Notes: a model not told the origin generated them from the letters alone. A stretch of 64,000 nucleotides of DNA from Thiodiazotropha sp040506775 (GCA_040506775.1 JBEVWC010000004.1:62001-126000), one strand, 5' to 3'. Positions 26,282 to 35,731 are shown, counted from the stretch's first letter. Made by a program: numbers and translations.

Positions 26282-27436
26282 TCAGAACCCCATATTCTCG
26301 AAGAACTTTTTCACCCCATCGACCCAACTGGTCGAATGCGGGCTGTGTTTTGCCCCACCCTGCTTCATGGTTTCATCAAAGCGTTTGAGCAGATCTTCCT
26401 GCTCACTGGTGAGTTTGACCGGGGTCTCAACGATCACCCGGCACATCAGGTCACCCACCGGTCCGCCGCGCACCGGTTTGACCCCCTTGCCGCGCATCCG
26501 GAACATCCGCCCGGTCTGGGTACCCGCAGGGATCTTCAGCATCACCTTGCCATCCAGGGTCGGGACTTCCAGCTCGCCTCCCAGGGCCGCGGTGGCAAAG
26601 CTGATCGGCACCTCGCAGAACAGGTGACTGTCCTCACGACTGAAGATCTCATGGGGTTTGACCGAGACCTGTACATACAGGTCACCGGCCGGTCCGCCGT
26701 TCTCTCCGGCCTCGCCCTCACCGGCAAGACGGATGCGATCCCCGGAATCGACTCCGGGCGGAACCTTCACCGACAGGGTCTTGTGTTCCTGAACACGCCC
26801 CTGGCCATGGCAGGTACCGCAGGGATTGTCGATCACCGTGCCCTTGCCGTGACAGCGCGGACAGGTCTGCTGAACCGAAAAGAAGCCCTGCTGCATGCGT
26901 ACCTGGCCGTGACCGCCGCAGGTGTCGCAGGTTTTTGGTGTGGACCCCTTCTTCGCCCCGCTGCCGCCACAGGTCTGACAACTGACCAGGGTGGGCACGC
27001 GGATCTTCACCGTGGTGCCTGCCACGGCATCTTCAAGGGAGAGTTGCAGGTTGTAGCGCAGATCCGCGCCCCGATGCACCCGGGAGCCACCACCACCGCC
27101 CCGGGAGGCGCCGAAAATATCCCCGAACACGTCGCCGAAGATATCCGAAAAGCTCGCCTCACCACCGCGTCCGCCAAATCCGCCGAAGCCACCCCCCATG
27201 GTCTGGTCGACACCGGCGTGCCCGAACTGGTCGTAGGCGGCCCGTTTCTGACCATCGGAGAGGATCTCGTAGGCCTCCTTGGCCTCCTTGAACTGTTTTT
27301 CCGCCTCGACGGCGGCTTCCCCGGTATTCCGGTCCGGGTGGTGCTTCATGGCCAGGCGACGATAGGCCTTCTTGATCTCGGCCTCACTGGCGTTTTTGTT
27401 GACGCCCAATACTTCGTAATAATCTCGTTTCGCCAT
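26282..27436 (-). CDS. dnaJ: Chaperone protein DnaJ
   Basis: Hsp40 co-chaperone that stimulates DnaK ATPase. It has 384 residues. The J domain carries the HPD motif (MKHHPDRN), followed by a Gly/Phe-rich stretch. The zinc domain has four CxxCxGxG repeats (CQTCGGSG, CDTCGGHG, CPRCHGKG, CGTCHGQG), and a substrate-binding C-terminal domain follows. It sits 148 bp after dnaK, with a terminator hairpin between them. Confidence 0.98.
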   Translation of the reverse strand: MAKRDYYEVLGVNKNASEAEIKKAYRRLAMKHHPDRNTGEAAVEAEKQFKEAKEAYEILSDGQKRAAYDQFGHAGVDQTMGGGFGGFGGRGGEASFSDIFGDVFGDIFGASRGGGGGSRVHRGADLRYNLQLSLEDAVAGTTVKIRVPTLVSCQTCGGSGAKKGSTPKTCDTCGGHGQVRMQQGFFSVQQTCPRCHGKGTVIDNPCGTCHGQGRVQEHKTLSVKVPPGVDSGDRIRLAGEGEAGENGGPAGDLYVQVSVKPHEIFSREDSHLFCEVPISFATAALGGELEVPTLDGKVMLKIPAGTQTGRMFRMRGKGVKPVRGGPVGDLMCRVIVETPVKLTSEQEDLLKRFDETMKQGGAKHSPHSTSWVDGVKKFFENMGF

Positions 27437-27530
27437 GATCGCTGCGTTTTTGCCTTACTTCGTTAGTGAACCGCTATGACAACGTGCCGGTTATCATAGC
27501 CCTGTAATATGTTGCCAGGGATAAAACGCC

Positions 27531-27562
27531 AAAAACCGCACACCGGACAGGCCGGTGCGCGG
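27531..27562 (-). terminator. Intrinsic terminator between dnaK and dnaJ
   Basis: On the minus strand the stem CCGCGCACCGG/CCGGTGTGCGG with a 5-nt loop runs into a T5 tract (A run 27531-27535), just after dnaK. It probably lowers dnaJ transcription relative to dnaK rather than blocking it. Confidence 0.8.
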
Positions 27563-27584
27563 TTTGGCAATCCCTGACTGCGGA

Positions 27585-29531
27585 TCAGTTCTTGTTGTCT
27601 TTGACCTCTTCGAATTCCGCATCCACAACATCGTCATCGCCCTTGGCCGAGGCACTCTCCTGCCCGGCACCTGCATCAGCCGATGCACCGGCCGCTGCGG
27701 CGTTGTCGCCCTGCTGGGAATAGAGTCTTTCGGCCATTTTACCGGAAGCCTCGGCCAGTACCTTGGTTTTCGCCTCGATGGCCTCCTTGTCGTCGCTCTT
27801 CATGACCTCTTCGAGATCCTTGATGGCGCTTTCGATGGCATCCTTCTCGCCGGCTTCCAGTTTGTCGTCGCCCAGTTCCTGCATCGACTTGCGGGTCGCA
27901 TGGATCATCGAATCGGCCTGGTTGCGCGCCGCGACCAGTTCGTGGAACTTGCGATCCTCGTCGGCATGCGACTCGGCATCCTTGACCATGCGGTCGATCT
28001 CGTCATCGCTCAGACCGGAGGAGGCCTTGATTACGATGGACTGCTGCTTGCCGGTGGCCTTGTCCTTGGCGGAGACGTTGAGGATACCGTTGGCATCGAT
28101 GTCGAAACTGACCTCGATCTGCGGTACGCCGCGAGGCGCCGGGGGAATGTCGCTGAGGTCGAAACGGCCCAGGGACTTGTTGCCCGCGGCCTGTTCGCGC
28201 TCACCCTGCAGCACGTGCACGGTCACTGCGGTCTGGTTGTCATCCGCGGTGGAGAAGACCTGCGAGGCGCTGGTCGGGATGGTGGTGTTCTTCTCGATCA
28301 GCTTGGTCATCACGCCACCCAGGGTCTCGATACCCAGTGACAGCGGGGTCACGTCGAGGAGCAGCACGTCCTTGACCTCACCACCCAGCACGCCGCCCTG
28401 AATCGCCGCACCGATGGCCACGGCCTCATCCGGGTTGACGTCCTTGCGCGGCTCTTTGCCGAAGAATGCCTTGACCGCTTCCTGTACCTTGGGCATGCGG
28501 GTCTGACCGCCGACCAGGATGACTTCGTCGATCTTGGAGGCATCCACACCGGCGTCCTTTAGGGCCAGTTTGCAGGGCTCGATGGTGCGCGTGACCAGGT
28601 CTTCCACCAGGGACTCCAGTTTGGAACGGGTCAGCTTGATGTTCATATGTTTCGGACCGGTGGCATCTGCGGTGATATACGGCAGATTGATGTCGGTCTG
28701 CTGGCTGGACGAAAGCTCGATCTTGGCCTTCTCTGCCCCCTCTTTCAGGCGCTGCAGGGCCAGCGGATCGTTGCGCAGATCCACACCCTGGTCCTTTTTG
28801 AACTCGGCCACCAGGAAATCGATGATACGCATGTCGAAGTCTTCACCGCCGAGGAAGGTATCGCCATTGGTGGAGAGCACTTCAAACTGGTGCTCGCCGT
28901 CGATCTCGGCGATCTCGATAATTGAGATGTCGAAGGTACCACCACCCAGGTCGTAGACCGCCAGGGTCTGATCGCCGCGCTTCTTGTCCATGCCGTAGGC
29001 GAGGGCCGCCGCGGTAGGCTCGTTGATGATGCGCTTGACCTCGAGTCCGGCGATGCGGCCGGCGTCCTTGGTCGCCTGGCGCTGGGAGTCATTGAAGTAG
29101 GCCGGCACGGTGATGACCGCCTCGGTAACGGGCTCGCCCAGGTAGTCCTCGGCGGTCTTCTTCATTTTCTGCAGGATCTTCGCGGAGATTTCCGGCGGGG
29201 CCATCTTCTTGCCATGAACCTCGACCCAGGCGTCGCCGTTGTCTGCCTTGACGATATTGTAGGGCACCATGCCCGCGTCGCGCTGCACCACCTCGTCCTT
29301 GAACATACGGCCAATCAGCCGCTTGATCGCGAACAGGGTGTTCTGCGGGTTGGTGACGGCCTGGCGCTTGGCGGATTGACCCACCAGGATCTCGTCGTCC
29401 TTGGTGAATGCGATAATCGAGGGCGTAGTGCGATCACCCTCGCTGTTTTCGATGACTTTGGTGGTGCTGCCTTCCATGACGGCAACACAGGAATTGGTGG
29501 TTCCCAGGTCGATACCGATGATCTTGCCCAT
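27585..29531 (-). CDS. dnaK: Chaperone protein DnaK (Hsp70)
   Basis: ATP-driven protein-folding chaperone of 648 residues, full length. IGIDLGTTNSCVAVMEG is the phosphate-1 loop, VYDLGGGTFDISIIEI is phosphate-2, and VGGQTRMPKVQ is the adenosine motif. The substrate domain and the acidic C-terminal tail (GDDDVVDAEFEEVKDNKN) are intact. It lies between grpE and dnaJ in the hrcA-grpE-dnaK-dnaJ order. Confidence 0.98.
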   Translation of the reverse strand: MGKIIGIDLGTTNSCVAVMEGSTTKVIENSEGDRTTPSIIAFTKDDEILVGQSAKRQAVTNPQNTLFAIKRLIGRMFKDEVVQRDAGMVPYNIVKADNGDAWVEVHGKKMAPPEISAKILQKMKKTAEDYLGEPVTEAVITVPAYFNDSQRQATKDAGRIAGLEVKRIINEPTAAALAYGMDKKRGDQTLAVYDLGGGTFDISIIEIAEIDGEHQFEVLSTNGDTFLGGEDFDMRIIDFLVAEFKKDQGVDLRNDPLALQRLKEGAEKAKIELSSSQQTDINLPYITADATGPKHMNIKLTRSKLESLVEDLVTRTIEPCKLALKDAGVDASKIDEVILVGGQTRMPKVQEAVKAFFGKEPRKDVNPDEAVAIGAAIQGGVLGGEVKDVLLLDVTPLSLGIETLGGVMTKLIEKNTTIPTSASQVFSTADDNQTAVTVHVLQGEREQAAGNKSLGRFDLSDIPPAPRGVPQIEVSFDIDANGILNVSAKDKATGKQQSIVIKASSGLSDDEIDRMVKDAESHADEDRKFHELVAARNQADSMIHATRKSMQELGDDKLEAGEKDAIESAIKDLEEVMKSDDKEAIEAKTKVLAEASGKMAERLYSQQGDNAAAAGASADAGAGQESASAKGDDDVVDAEFEEVKDNKN

Positions 29532-29609
29532 GATGCTAACTCTCCGAAATTCGTGAAAAAATGATAATTCTGTTCGACTATCCCTAATGTGGGGTCATCG
29601 TGTGTCGTT

Positions 29610-30227
29610 TCAAGCCTGTTCGTCGATCGGGCTGCTGGATGCCGCCTTCGACACCATCACCATGGCCGGACGCAACAGGCGGCCGTTCAACAGGTAACCT
29701 TTCTGGAACACCGCCACGACGGTATTCGGCTCCACATCGTCCCGTTCCTGCATGGACATGGCCTGATGAAATTCGGGATTGAAGACCTCTCCCTGGGGGT
29801 CGATCTGTTCGATCCCGTGACGTCCCATCACGTCCACCAGCAGTTTGAGCGTCAACTCGGTGCCTTCACGGATCTTGTCCACATCCGCGTTTTCCTCATT
29901 AGCCGCCTGCAATCCCAATTCCAGGCTGTCCCACACCTGCAGCATATCCTGGGAGATCTTCTCCACCGCGAACTTGTGCGCATGTTCCAGGTCACGCTGC
30001 CCGCGCTTGCGCAGGTTGTCGATTTCCGCGCGGGTGCGCATCAGCTGATCCCAGTGATCGTCTGCCTTCGAACGCGCATCCTCCAGCAACTTGGTCAACT
30101 CTTCATGACTCTGCTCCGGATTCGACGATGCCTCGGCAGAGGATGGGTCCGGCCGTTCACCGGCATCCGGAGACTGGGCCTCTTCGACCATCTCGGCAGA
30201 ATCCTGCGGTTGTTCCTTATCGTTCAC
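29610..30227 (-). CDS. grpE: Nucleotide exchange factor GrpE
   Basis: Releases ADP from DnaK. About 205 residues are read from a GTG at 30227 (VNDKEQPQDSAEMV), which has GAGG nine bases upstream. The frame continues to a TTG at 30242. The acidic N-terminus is followed by a long coiled coil (LEDARSKADDHWDQLMRTRAEIDNLRKR) and the beta-sheet C-terminus ending VAVFQKGYLLNGRLLRPAMVMVSK. It lies 79 bp before dnaK. Confidence 0.95.
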   Translation of the reverse strand: MNDKEQPQDSAEMVEEAQSPDAGERPDPSSAEASSNPEQSHEELTKLLEDARSKADDHWDQLMRTRAEIDNLRKRGQRDLEHAHKFAVEKISQDMLQVWDSLELGLQAANEENADVDKIREGTELTLKLLVDVMGRHGIEQIDPQGEVFNPEFHQAMSMQERDDVEPNTVVAVFQKGYLLNGRLLRPAMVMVSKAASSSPIDEQA

Positions 30228-30300
30228 TTCGTTTGACCTCAATTCTTGTATCTGTCGTTAACGTCCCACCGGCTCGGCGGAAGGGACGCAGCAAATGCAT

Positions 30301-30330
30301 GGGTCCGGACACTCTCAGGGTCCGGACACG
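30301..30330. repeat. Duplicated 12-bp GGGTCCGGACAC motif
   Basis: GGGTCCGGACAC occurs at 30301-30312 and again at 30319-30330, in the hrcA-grpE spacer. Each contains the palindrome GTCCGGAC. It could be an RNA hairpin or a paired protein-binding site. Confidence 0.55.
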
Positions 30331-30355
30331 GCAGGTAGCCTGTATGTGGGGATGA

Positions 30356-31444
30356 TCAGTGTTTTTTCAAGGCGGCACTGAGAATTTTCGCGGTCACATC
30401 CACCACCGGTATGACCCGCTCATAATGCATCCGGGTTGGGCCAATGACCCCCAGGACACCCACGATGTTCTCATCGACCTGGTATGGCGCGGTCACCAGG
30501 GAGCAGCCGTTGAGCAGTTGGTAACCCGACTCCTCACCGATAAAAATCTGCACACCATCCGCAGTCTGGAACTGATCCAGAAGATGCAGAATCTCCCGTT
30601 TTTCAGTGAATGCATCGAACAGTTTGCGCAGTTGCTCCAGACCTGACAACTCCTTGAACTCCATGAGATTGGTCTGACCCGCGATGACACAGTCCTCCTT
30701 CGACTCGGAGGCGTTGACCACCTCCTCCGCCATGCTCAGTGCCTGGGTCATGATCTGGTCGAGGCGTTCCCGGGCATCATTGAGTTCCTGCAGCAGGCGC
30801 TTGCGCACCCGATCCATCTCCTCACCGGCAAAAAACCGGGTCAGGAAGTTTGCCGCCTGCTCGAGTTCGGCGCGTTTGAATTCCCGATGGGTGTTGAGAA
30901 TCCGGTTGTGCACCTCACCGGAGTCGGTGACCAGGATTGCCAGCACCCGGCGTTCGGACAGGGGCAGGAATTCGATCTGGCGAAAGGTGGTTTTGTCCCT
31001 GCGCGGCAGGGTCACCACACCTGCCATCCGGGTAACCCCGGAAAGCAGTCGAGAGGCAGAGGCCAGCAGCGCTGTTTTCTCTTCACCACCCATCAGCAGT
31101 TCGTTGCGAATCCGCTCCACCTCGCTCTGTTGCAGGTTCTGCACCGTGAGCAGGGAGTCGAGAAACATGCGGTAGCCGGTGATGGTGGGGATGCGACCCG
31201 CTGATGTGTGGGGGGATGAGACCAGACCCAGCTCTTCCAGGTCCGCCATGACATTGCGGATCGTCGCCGGACTCAGATCCAGACCGGTGTCTTTCGCCAG
31301 GGTGCGGGAACCCACCGGCTGGCCTTCCCGAATGTAGCGTTCGATCAACGCCTTGAGAAAGTGCTGAGCGCGTTCGCTGACAACGGCATCTTTTCCTGAA
31401 CTGCTCTCTGTCAAAGCTCTCTCCGCGAAATTATTAGCACTCAT
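30356..31444 (-). CDS. hrcA: Heat-inducible transcription repressor HrcA
   Basis: Represses heat-shock genes by binding CIRCE. The N-terminal winged helix has ERAQHFLKALIERYIREGQPVGSRTLAK and SPATIRNVMADLEELGLVSSPHTSAGRIPT. The C-terminal GAF-like domain ends VIGPTRMHYERVIPVVDVTAKIL. ATG 31444 gives 362 residues but lies inside the CIRCE palindrome and lacks a ribosome site. A TTG at 31414 with GGAGAG just upstream would leave CIRCE in the leader and may be the true start. The frame to 31468 overlaps the predicted transcription start and is unlikely. Confidence 0.94.
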   Translation of the reverse strand: MSANNFAERALTESSSGKDAVVSERAQHFLKALIERYIREGQPVGSRTLAKDTGLDLSPATIRNVMADLEELGLVSSPHTSAGRIPTITGYRMFLDSLLTVQNLQQSEVERIRNELLMGGEEKTALLASASRLLSGVTRMAGVVTLPRRDKTTFRQIEFLPLSERRVLAILVTDSGEVHNRILNTHREFKRAELEQAANFLTRFFAGEEMDRVRKRLLQELNDARERLDQIMTQALSMAEEVVNASESKEDCVIAGQTNLMEFKELSGLEQLRKLFDAFTEKREILHLLDQFQTADGVQIFIGEESGYQLLNGCSLVTAPYQVDENIVGVLGVIGPTRMHYERVIPVVDVTAKILSAALKKH

Positions 31445-31460
31445 GGCAGTCGAGTGCCAA
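31434..31460 (-). promoter_or_regulatory. CIRCE operator (HrcA binding site)
   Basis: TTGGCACTC-N9-GAGTGCTAA on the minus strand differs from the canonical TTAGCACTC-N9-GAGTGCTAA by one base. It lies immediately after the predicted promoter and at or before the hrcA start, as expected for autoregulation. Confidence 0.93.
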
Positions 31461-31468
31461 TCAGTCAA

Positions 31469-31497
31469 AAATTAGCAACTCGCACTGTGAGAGTCAA
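31469..31497 (-). promoter_or_regulatory. Sigma-70-type promoter of hrcA
   Basis: TTGACT (31497-31492) and TAATTT (31474-31469) are 17 bp apart, with CIRCE starting 8 bp further on. Transcription would start at about 31462, so HrcA bound at CIRCE would block initiation. Confidence 0.75.
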
Positions 31498-31770
31498 GTT
31501 TGGGAAACCGGCCAAGGGTCGCGCTGAGGACATGCGCAGGAACACCGTTCCGCTTCATCATCCCCCCCGGACCAGACTCATCGGATACCCTCCAAAGCAC
31601 AGCACTGCAGGCAGCCCCGGTCAGCCACATCGCTGTTTGCCCGATTGCCGGAAACCACCCGCGTCTCACTCGTCTGACCCTTGGATTGGCACTATCGGCG
31701 TGCTAACGTTGGCCGATTATCACACCCTGGCCTGTATGACCGCCTGAACACCCAACTCATCGCCGAACAC

Positions 31771-32664
31771 ATGCATCAAAGGTTCCACAGCATCGGCCTC
31801 ATCGGTAAACACGGGGATCCGTCGGTCCGGGAAACGCTGCGCAAACTCAGCGACTTCCTCAGCGAGCGGGACCATGAGGTCGTGTTCGAGGATCACACCC
31901 GCCGCCTGATGGACGGGGAAACCCTGACCGGACGGGCCGAGATCTCCCTGCCGGGTCGCCCTGACCTGGCCATCGTGGTCGGCGGAGATGGCACCCTGCT
32001 GCATGCGGCCCGGGTGATTTCGCAACAGAACATCCCCCTGTTGGGCATCAACCTGGGACGCCTGGGTTTCCTGGTGGACATCTCCCCGGATGAGATGATC
32101 CTGCGCCTGGGTGAGATCCTGAACGGCAACTACGAACAGGAACACCGCTTTCTGCTCGAGGTGCGCATGGGTGACGAGTCGACCCAGCACACCCCGATTT
32201 TCGCCTTCAACGATGTGGTCCTGCACAAGTGGAACATCGCCCGCATGATCGAGTTCGAGACCCATGTGGACGGGCAGCTGGTCAACGATCAGCGCTCCGA
32301 CGGTCTGATCGTATCGACCCCCACGGGATCCACCGCATACGCTCTGTCCGGTGGCGGTCCCCTGCTCCACCCGTCCCTGAATGCGATTGCCCTGGTGCCG
32401 ATCTGTCCGCACACCCTGAGCAATCGTCCCATCGTGGTGGACGGAGACAGTGAAATTGAAATCCGTCTCAACTTCGCCCATGCGGAGGACGTGCAGATCA
32501 CCTGTGACGGTCAGGCCACGGTACCGGCCATGCCCGGCGAGAGCATCCGGATTCGCAAATCGGAACACCCGGTTCGTCTGATTCATCCCAAAGGTTACGA
32601 CTACTACAGCATCCTGCGCGCCAAGCTGGGCTGGGCGGAAAACCCGAACAAGAAACGATGCTGA
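31771..32664 (+). CDS. nadK: NAD kinase
   Basis: Phosphorylates NAD to NADP. The start at MHQRFHSIGLIGKHGDP (31771) gives 297 residues, matching the family. The frame upstream to 31681 has no conserved content. IVVGGDGTLLHAARVI is the GGDGT signature, GINLGRLGFL and NDVVLHK follow, and STPTGSTAYALSGGGP is the second conserved block. It is divergent from hrcA, in the place where E. coli has grpE and nadK divergent. The stop overlaps the recN start. Confidence 0.97.
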   Translation: MHQRFHSIGLIGKHGDPSVRETLRKLSDFLSERDHEVVFEDHTRRLMDGETLTGRAEISLPGRPDLAIVVGGDGTLLHAARVISQQNIPLLGINLGRLGFLVDISPDEMILRLGEILNGNYEQEHRFLLEVRMGDESTQHTPIFAFNDVVLHKWNIARMIEFETHVDGQLVNDQRSDGLIVSTPTGSTAYALSGGGPLLHPSLNAIALVPICPHTLSNRPIVVDGDSEIEIRLNFAHAEDVQITCDGQATVPAMPGESIRIRKSEHPVRLIHPKGYDYYSILRAKLGWAENPNKKRC

Positions 32665-34331
32665 GCCATCTGCAGATTCACAACCTGGCCATCGTCACCT
32701 CGATGGAGCTGGACCTGGTGACCGGGCTGACCGCCCTGACCGGCGAAACCGGTGCAGGCAAATCGATCCTCATCGACGCCCTGGGGCTGGCCCTGGGAGA
32801 ACGGGCCGACAATGGCATGATTCGCGCGGGCAGTGATCGCGCCGAGGTCACTGCGGAGTTCGATCTTCAGACCCTGCCGGAGGCCAGGGAGTGGCTCAAG
32901 GCGAATGACCTGGATGAGGAGAGCAGCTGTATCCTGCGCCGCAGCCTGAACCGGGAGGGACGGTCACGCTGTTTCATCAACGGTCGCAGCGTACCCCAAC
33001 AGCAACTCCAGGAACTGGGGGGCCTGCTGGTGGAGATTCATGGTCAGCACGCCCACCAGTCGCTACTCAAGGCCGGGCACCAGCGCCGGCTGCTTGACGC
33101 CTACGGCGGGCTGTTGCCGCTCAGGGATCAGGTCGCGCAACAGTTCAAGTCTTACCAGCAGGATCACAAACAGCTGCAGGCGTTGACCGAGGCGGTCGAG
33201 GAACGGGCCGCCCGTCTGGACCTGCTGAACTTCCAATCCCAGGAACTGCTTGCGCTCGGCGTCAGCCTGGAAGAACTCGAAAACATCGACCAGGCCCACA
33301 GCCGCCTGAGTCATGCCGCCCATCTGCGGGAGACCTGCAGCGGGATCATCGAGCGGCTCGACGACGAAGAGCAATCCCTGCGCAGCCAGCTGTCACGCTC
33401 GGTGGACAAACTGACTGAGATCGAAACCCTCGACAGCGATCTCGCCAGCCCCCGGGAGATGCTGGACAGCGCCCTCATTCAACTTGATGAAAGCCTGGCG
33501 TTCCTCAGGGGCTACCTGTCGGATGTGGAACTGGATCCGCAAGAGTTGCGGCAACTGGAAGAGCGCCTGGCCAGCGTGCATGACATGGCCCGCAAATACC
33601 GGGTCACACCAGAACAACTGCCGCAGCGACTCGAGCAGATCGAAGCTGAAATCCGCACCCTGGAACAGGCCGATGAGACCCTCTCCGAACTGGCCACCCA
33701 GGTCGAACGCCGGCGCGCCGAATACCTCAAGCTGGCGGGAACGCTGAGCAAACAGCGCCAGGCCGCGGCCGAGCGGCTGGGTGAGGAGATCAGCCAGGCA
33801 ATGCAGGGGCTGGGCATGTCAGGTGGTGTATTCGCAGTGACCCTTACACCCCTGCCGGAGGAGCAGGCCGGTGCCTCGGGAATGGAGCAGGTCGATTTTC
33901 TGGTCTCCGCCAACCCCGGGATGCCCCTCCAGGCATTGAGGCAGGTGGCCTCCGGTGGTGAACTGTCACGCATCAGCCTGGCCATTCAGGTGGCCACCAT
34001 ACAGTACGGACGAACCCCCACCCTGGTGTTCGACGAGGTGGACGTGGGTATTGGAGGAGGCGTTGCGGAGATTGTCGGACAGATGTTGCGCAAGCTCTCA
34101 GCCAACCGGCAGATTCTCTGCGTCACCCACCTGCCCCAGGTTGCCGCCCAGGCGAACCATCACTACCAGGTGCAGAAGAAGACCCAGAAGCAATCCACCC
34201 AGACCGCAATTGCGCGACTCGGAGAGGCGGACCGGATTCAGGAAATTGCCCGTATGCTGGGCGGAGTGAAGATCACCGAGCAGACCCTGGCGCATGCCCA
34301 GGAGATGATCAGCCTGGCCTCTTCACCCTGA
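32658..34331 (+). CDS. recN: DNA repair protein RecN
   Basis: SMC-like ATPase acting in double-strand break repair. It has 557 residues. The N-terminal MLSHLQIHNLAIV is followed by Walker A GETGAGKSILIDAL. The central coiled coil covers roughly residues 160-370, and the C-terminal ABC signature SGGELSRISLA and Walker B LVFDEVDVGIGG are present. CVTHLPQVAAQA carries the switch His. It overlaps nadK by 7 bp. Confidence 0.97.
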   Translation: MLSHLQIHNLAIVTSMELDLVTGLTALTGETGAGKSILIDALGLALGERADNGMIRAGSDRAEVTAEFDLQTLPEAREWLKANDLDEESSCILRRSLNREGRSRCFINGRSVPQQQLQELGGLLVEIHGQHAHQSLLKAGHQRRLLDAYGGLLPLRDQVAQQFKSYQQDHKQLQALTEAVEERAARLDLLNFQSQELLALGVSLEELENIDQAHSRLSHAAHLRETCSGIIERLDDEEQSLRSQLSRSVDKLTEIETLDSDLASPREMLDSALIQLDESLAFLRGYLSDVELDPQELRQLEERLASVHDMARKYRVTPEQLPQRLEQIEAEIRTLEQADETLSELATQVERRRAEYLKLAGTLSKQRQAAAERLGEEISQAMQGLGMSGGVFAVTLTPLPEEQAGASGMEQVDFLVSANPGMPLQALRQVASGGELSRISLAIQVATIQYGRTPTLVFDEVDVGIGGGVAEIVGQMLRKLSANRQILCVTHLPQVAAQANHHYQVQKKTQKQSTQTAIARLGEADRIQEIARMLGGVKITEQTLAHAQEMISLASSP

Positions 34332-34392
34332 TTCAGCGGTACGTCTTCCCAGTGGGGGCTCCAGCCCCGTAGTGCATCACCCGCCGGATTCT

Positions 34393-34812
34393 TCAGCTCA
34401 CCTGACACTTGGGGTTGCCGCAGTGTCCGTAGATGATCAGAGAGTGATCGACCATCTCGAAACCATGCTCCTTGGCAATCTCCCGCTGACGCTTCTCGAT
34501 GGTGCCGTCCACGAACTCTTCGACCTTGCCGCAAACCACGCACACCAGGTGGTCGTGGTGGCCGCCCCGGTCCAGCTCGAACACCGCGTGTCCGCCTTCA
34601 AAGTTGTGCCGGGTCACCAACCCTGCCGCCTCGAACTGGGTCAACACCCGGTAGACCGTCGCCAGGCCGATCTCCTCGCCTTTGTCGAGGAGCATCTTGT
34701 AGACATCCTCCGCGCTGACGTGGCGTTGGGTGCTGCTCTCGAGCAAATCCAGGATTTTCACCCTGGGCAGGGTGACTTTCAGTCCGGCTTTACGAATATC
34801 TTGATTATCCAT
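34393..34812 (-). CDS. fur: Ferric uptake regulator Fur
   Basis: Iron-responsive repressor of 139 residues. The winged helix includes LPRVKILDLLESSTQRHVSAEDVYKMLLDKGEEIGLATVYRVLTQFE. The metal sites show GGHHDHLVCVVCGKVEEF (HHDH plus the CxxC zinc pair), with a second pair in YGHCGNPKC. It is convergent with recN and divergent from bamE. It is inserted between recN and bamE, which are neighbours in E. coli. Confidence 0.97.
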   Translation of the reverse strand: MDNQDIRKAGLKVTLPRVKILDLLESSTQRHVSAEDVYKMLLDKGEEIGLATVYRVLTQFEAAGLVTRHNFEGGHAVFELDRGGHHDHLVCVVCGKVEEFVDGTIEKRQREIAKEHGFEMVDHSLIIYGHCGNPKCQVS

Positions 34813-34889
34813 CCCTACTCGTCTCCAACCTATGTCTCTGGGGAACGGAATGAGTTACTATCGCCTCAGTTACGTAGATTGTACTTATA

Positions 34890-35336
34890 ATGAAAAAGAT
34901 TCTCATCTTCATTTTAGTCATCCTCCCCCTGCTGAATGCCTGCACCTCCTGGGAGGATCTGTCCCTGGTGCATTCCCCTGACATCGAACAAGGTAATATC
35001 GTCACGCCTGAAATGGTCGCATTACTGCAGCCGGGCATGTCGCAGCGCCAGGTGCGTTTCGCGTTGGGCACCCCGATGCTGATTGACGTATTTCATGAGG
35101 AACGCTGGGACTACCTGTTTTCGATCAAGCGACGCAACGAACCGCTTGAAATCAAGCGCTTCAGCGTCTATTTCAATGGGGATTACATGAGCCGCTACAG
35201 CGGTGATATCGAACCCGCCCAGAACGTGGTATCGCAACAGGAAAAACGGGAGTTGATCGTCAGCGTGCCGGATTACGATGGCGACCTGGGCATCCTGGAA
35301 AGGTTTTGGAGATACCTCGGTTTCGAGGTCGACTGA
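34890..35336 (+). CDS. bamE: Outer membrane protein assembly factor BamE
   Basis: Lipoprotein component of the BAM complex. It has 148 residues. The signal MKKILIFILVILPLLNAC ends at the lipobox Cys 18. The SmpA/OmlA domain shows GNIVTPEMVALLQPGMSQRQVRFALGTPMLIDVFHEERWDYLF, the family signature. It is divergent from fur. The sequence around the start (ATAATGAAAAAGATTCTC) resembles a Fur box at 14 of 19 positions by eye, but part of this is forced by the coding sequence. Confidence 0.95.
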   Translation: MKKILIFILVILPLLNACTSWEDLSLVHSPDIEQGNIVTPEMVALLQPGMSQRQVRFALGTPMLIDVFHEERWDYLFSIKRRNEPLEIKRFSVYFNGDYMSRYSGDIEPAQNVVSQQEKRELIVSVPDYDGDLGILERFWRYLGFEVD

Positions 35337-35640
35337 CCTTCTCGAACCGAAACGGCACATCCTCAGCCAAATACCACCGTCATCCCGGGTTCTATCGGAA
35401 TTCAGGACATCTGATGGTACGACATTCCCTGCAATCAATCATGACTATCTCGTTCCCACGCTCTGCGTGGGAATGCGTACCTGAGCCGGGTGATTGAGAG
35501 AAATTGAGTTGCCCACCGGGCCTGCGTATGTGTTCCCACGCAGAGCGCGGGAACAAGCAATAAGGGCATCAGAGAAAACTGCGAACCATCCCATCAGACA
35601 GTCACAGTAAAAAGCCGCCAGGTCGTCTGAGGACTTCCGA
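35337..35640. other. Intergenic region after bamE with a repeat pair
   Basis: No gene is seen. The region contains the inverted pair of the palindromic repeat at 35451-35475 and 35531-35555, between the convergent bamE and rnfH. Confidence 0.6.
35451..35555. repeat. Palindromic repeat element, inverted pair (copy 4)
   Basis: Left unit GTTCCCACGCTCTGCGTGGG and right unit GTTCCCACGCAGAGCGCGGG lie in opposite orientation. The spacer differs from copies 1 and 3. Confidence 0.85.
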
Positions 35641-35731
35641 GTTCAGGAATCCGACGCTTCCGCCCCTGCCCCTTTACGCATTGGTTTGCCCTCCGCCGCC
35701 CGTTGCTTGCGCGCCTCCTTGGGATCGGCGA
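35641..35731. repeat. Left copy of the 91-bp sequence flanking the gap
   Basis: These 91 bases are identical to 35832-35922, the first bases after the N run. They include the complement of the rnfH 3' end. The simplest reading is that two contig ends overlap and were joined with a nominal gap. Confidence 0.9.

Noticed and set aside
34870..34905. A Fur box over the bamE start
   Set aside because: The match is partial and much of it is forced by the Met-Lys-Lys-Ile-Leu signal codons. It needs a binding test before it can be listed as a site.
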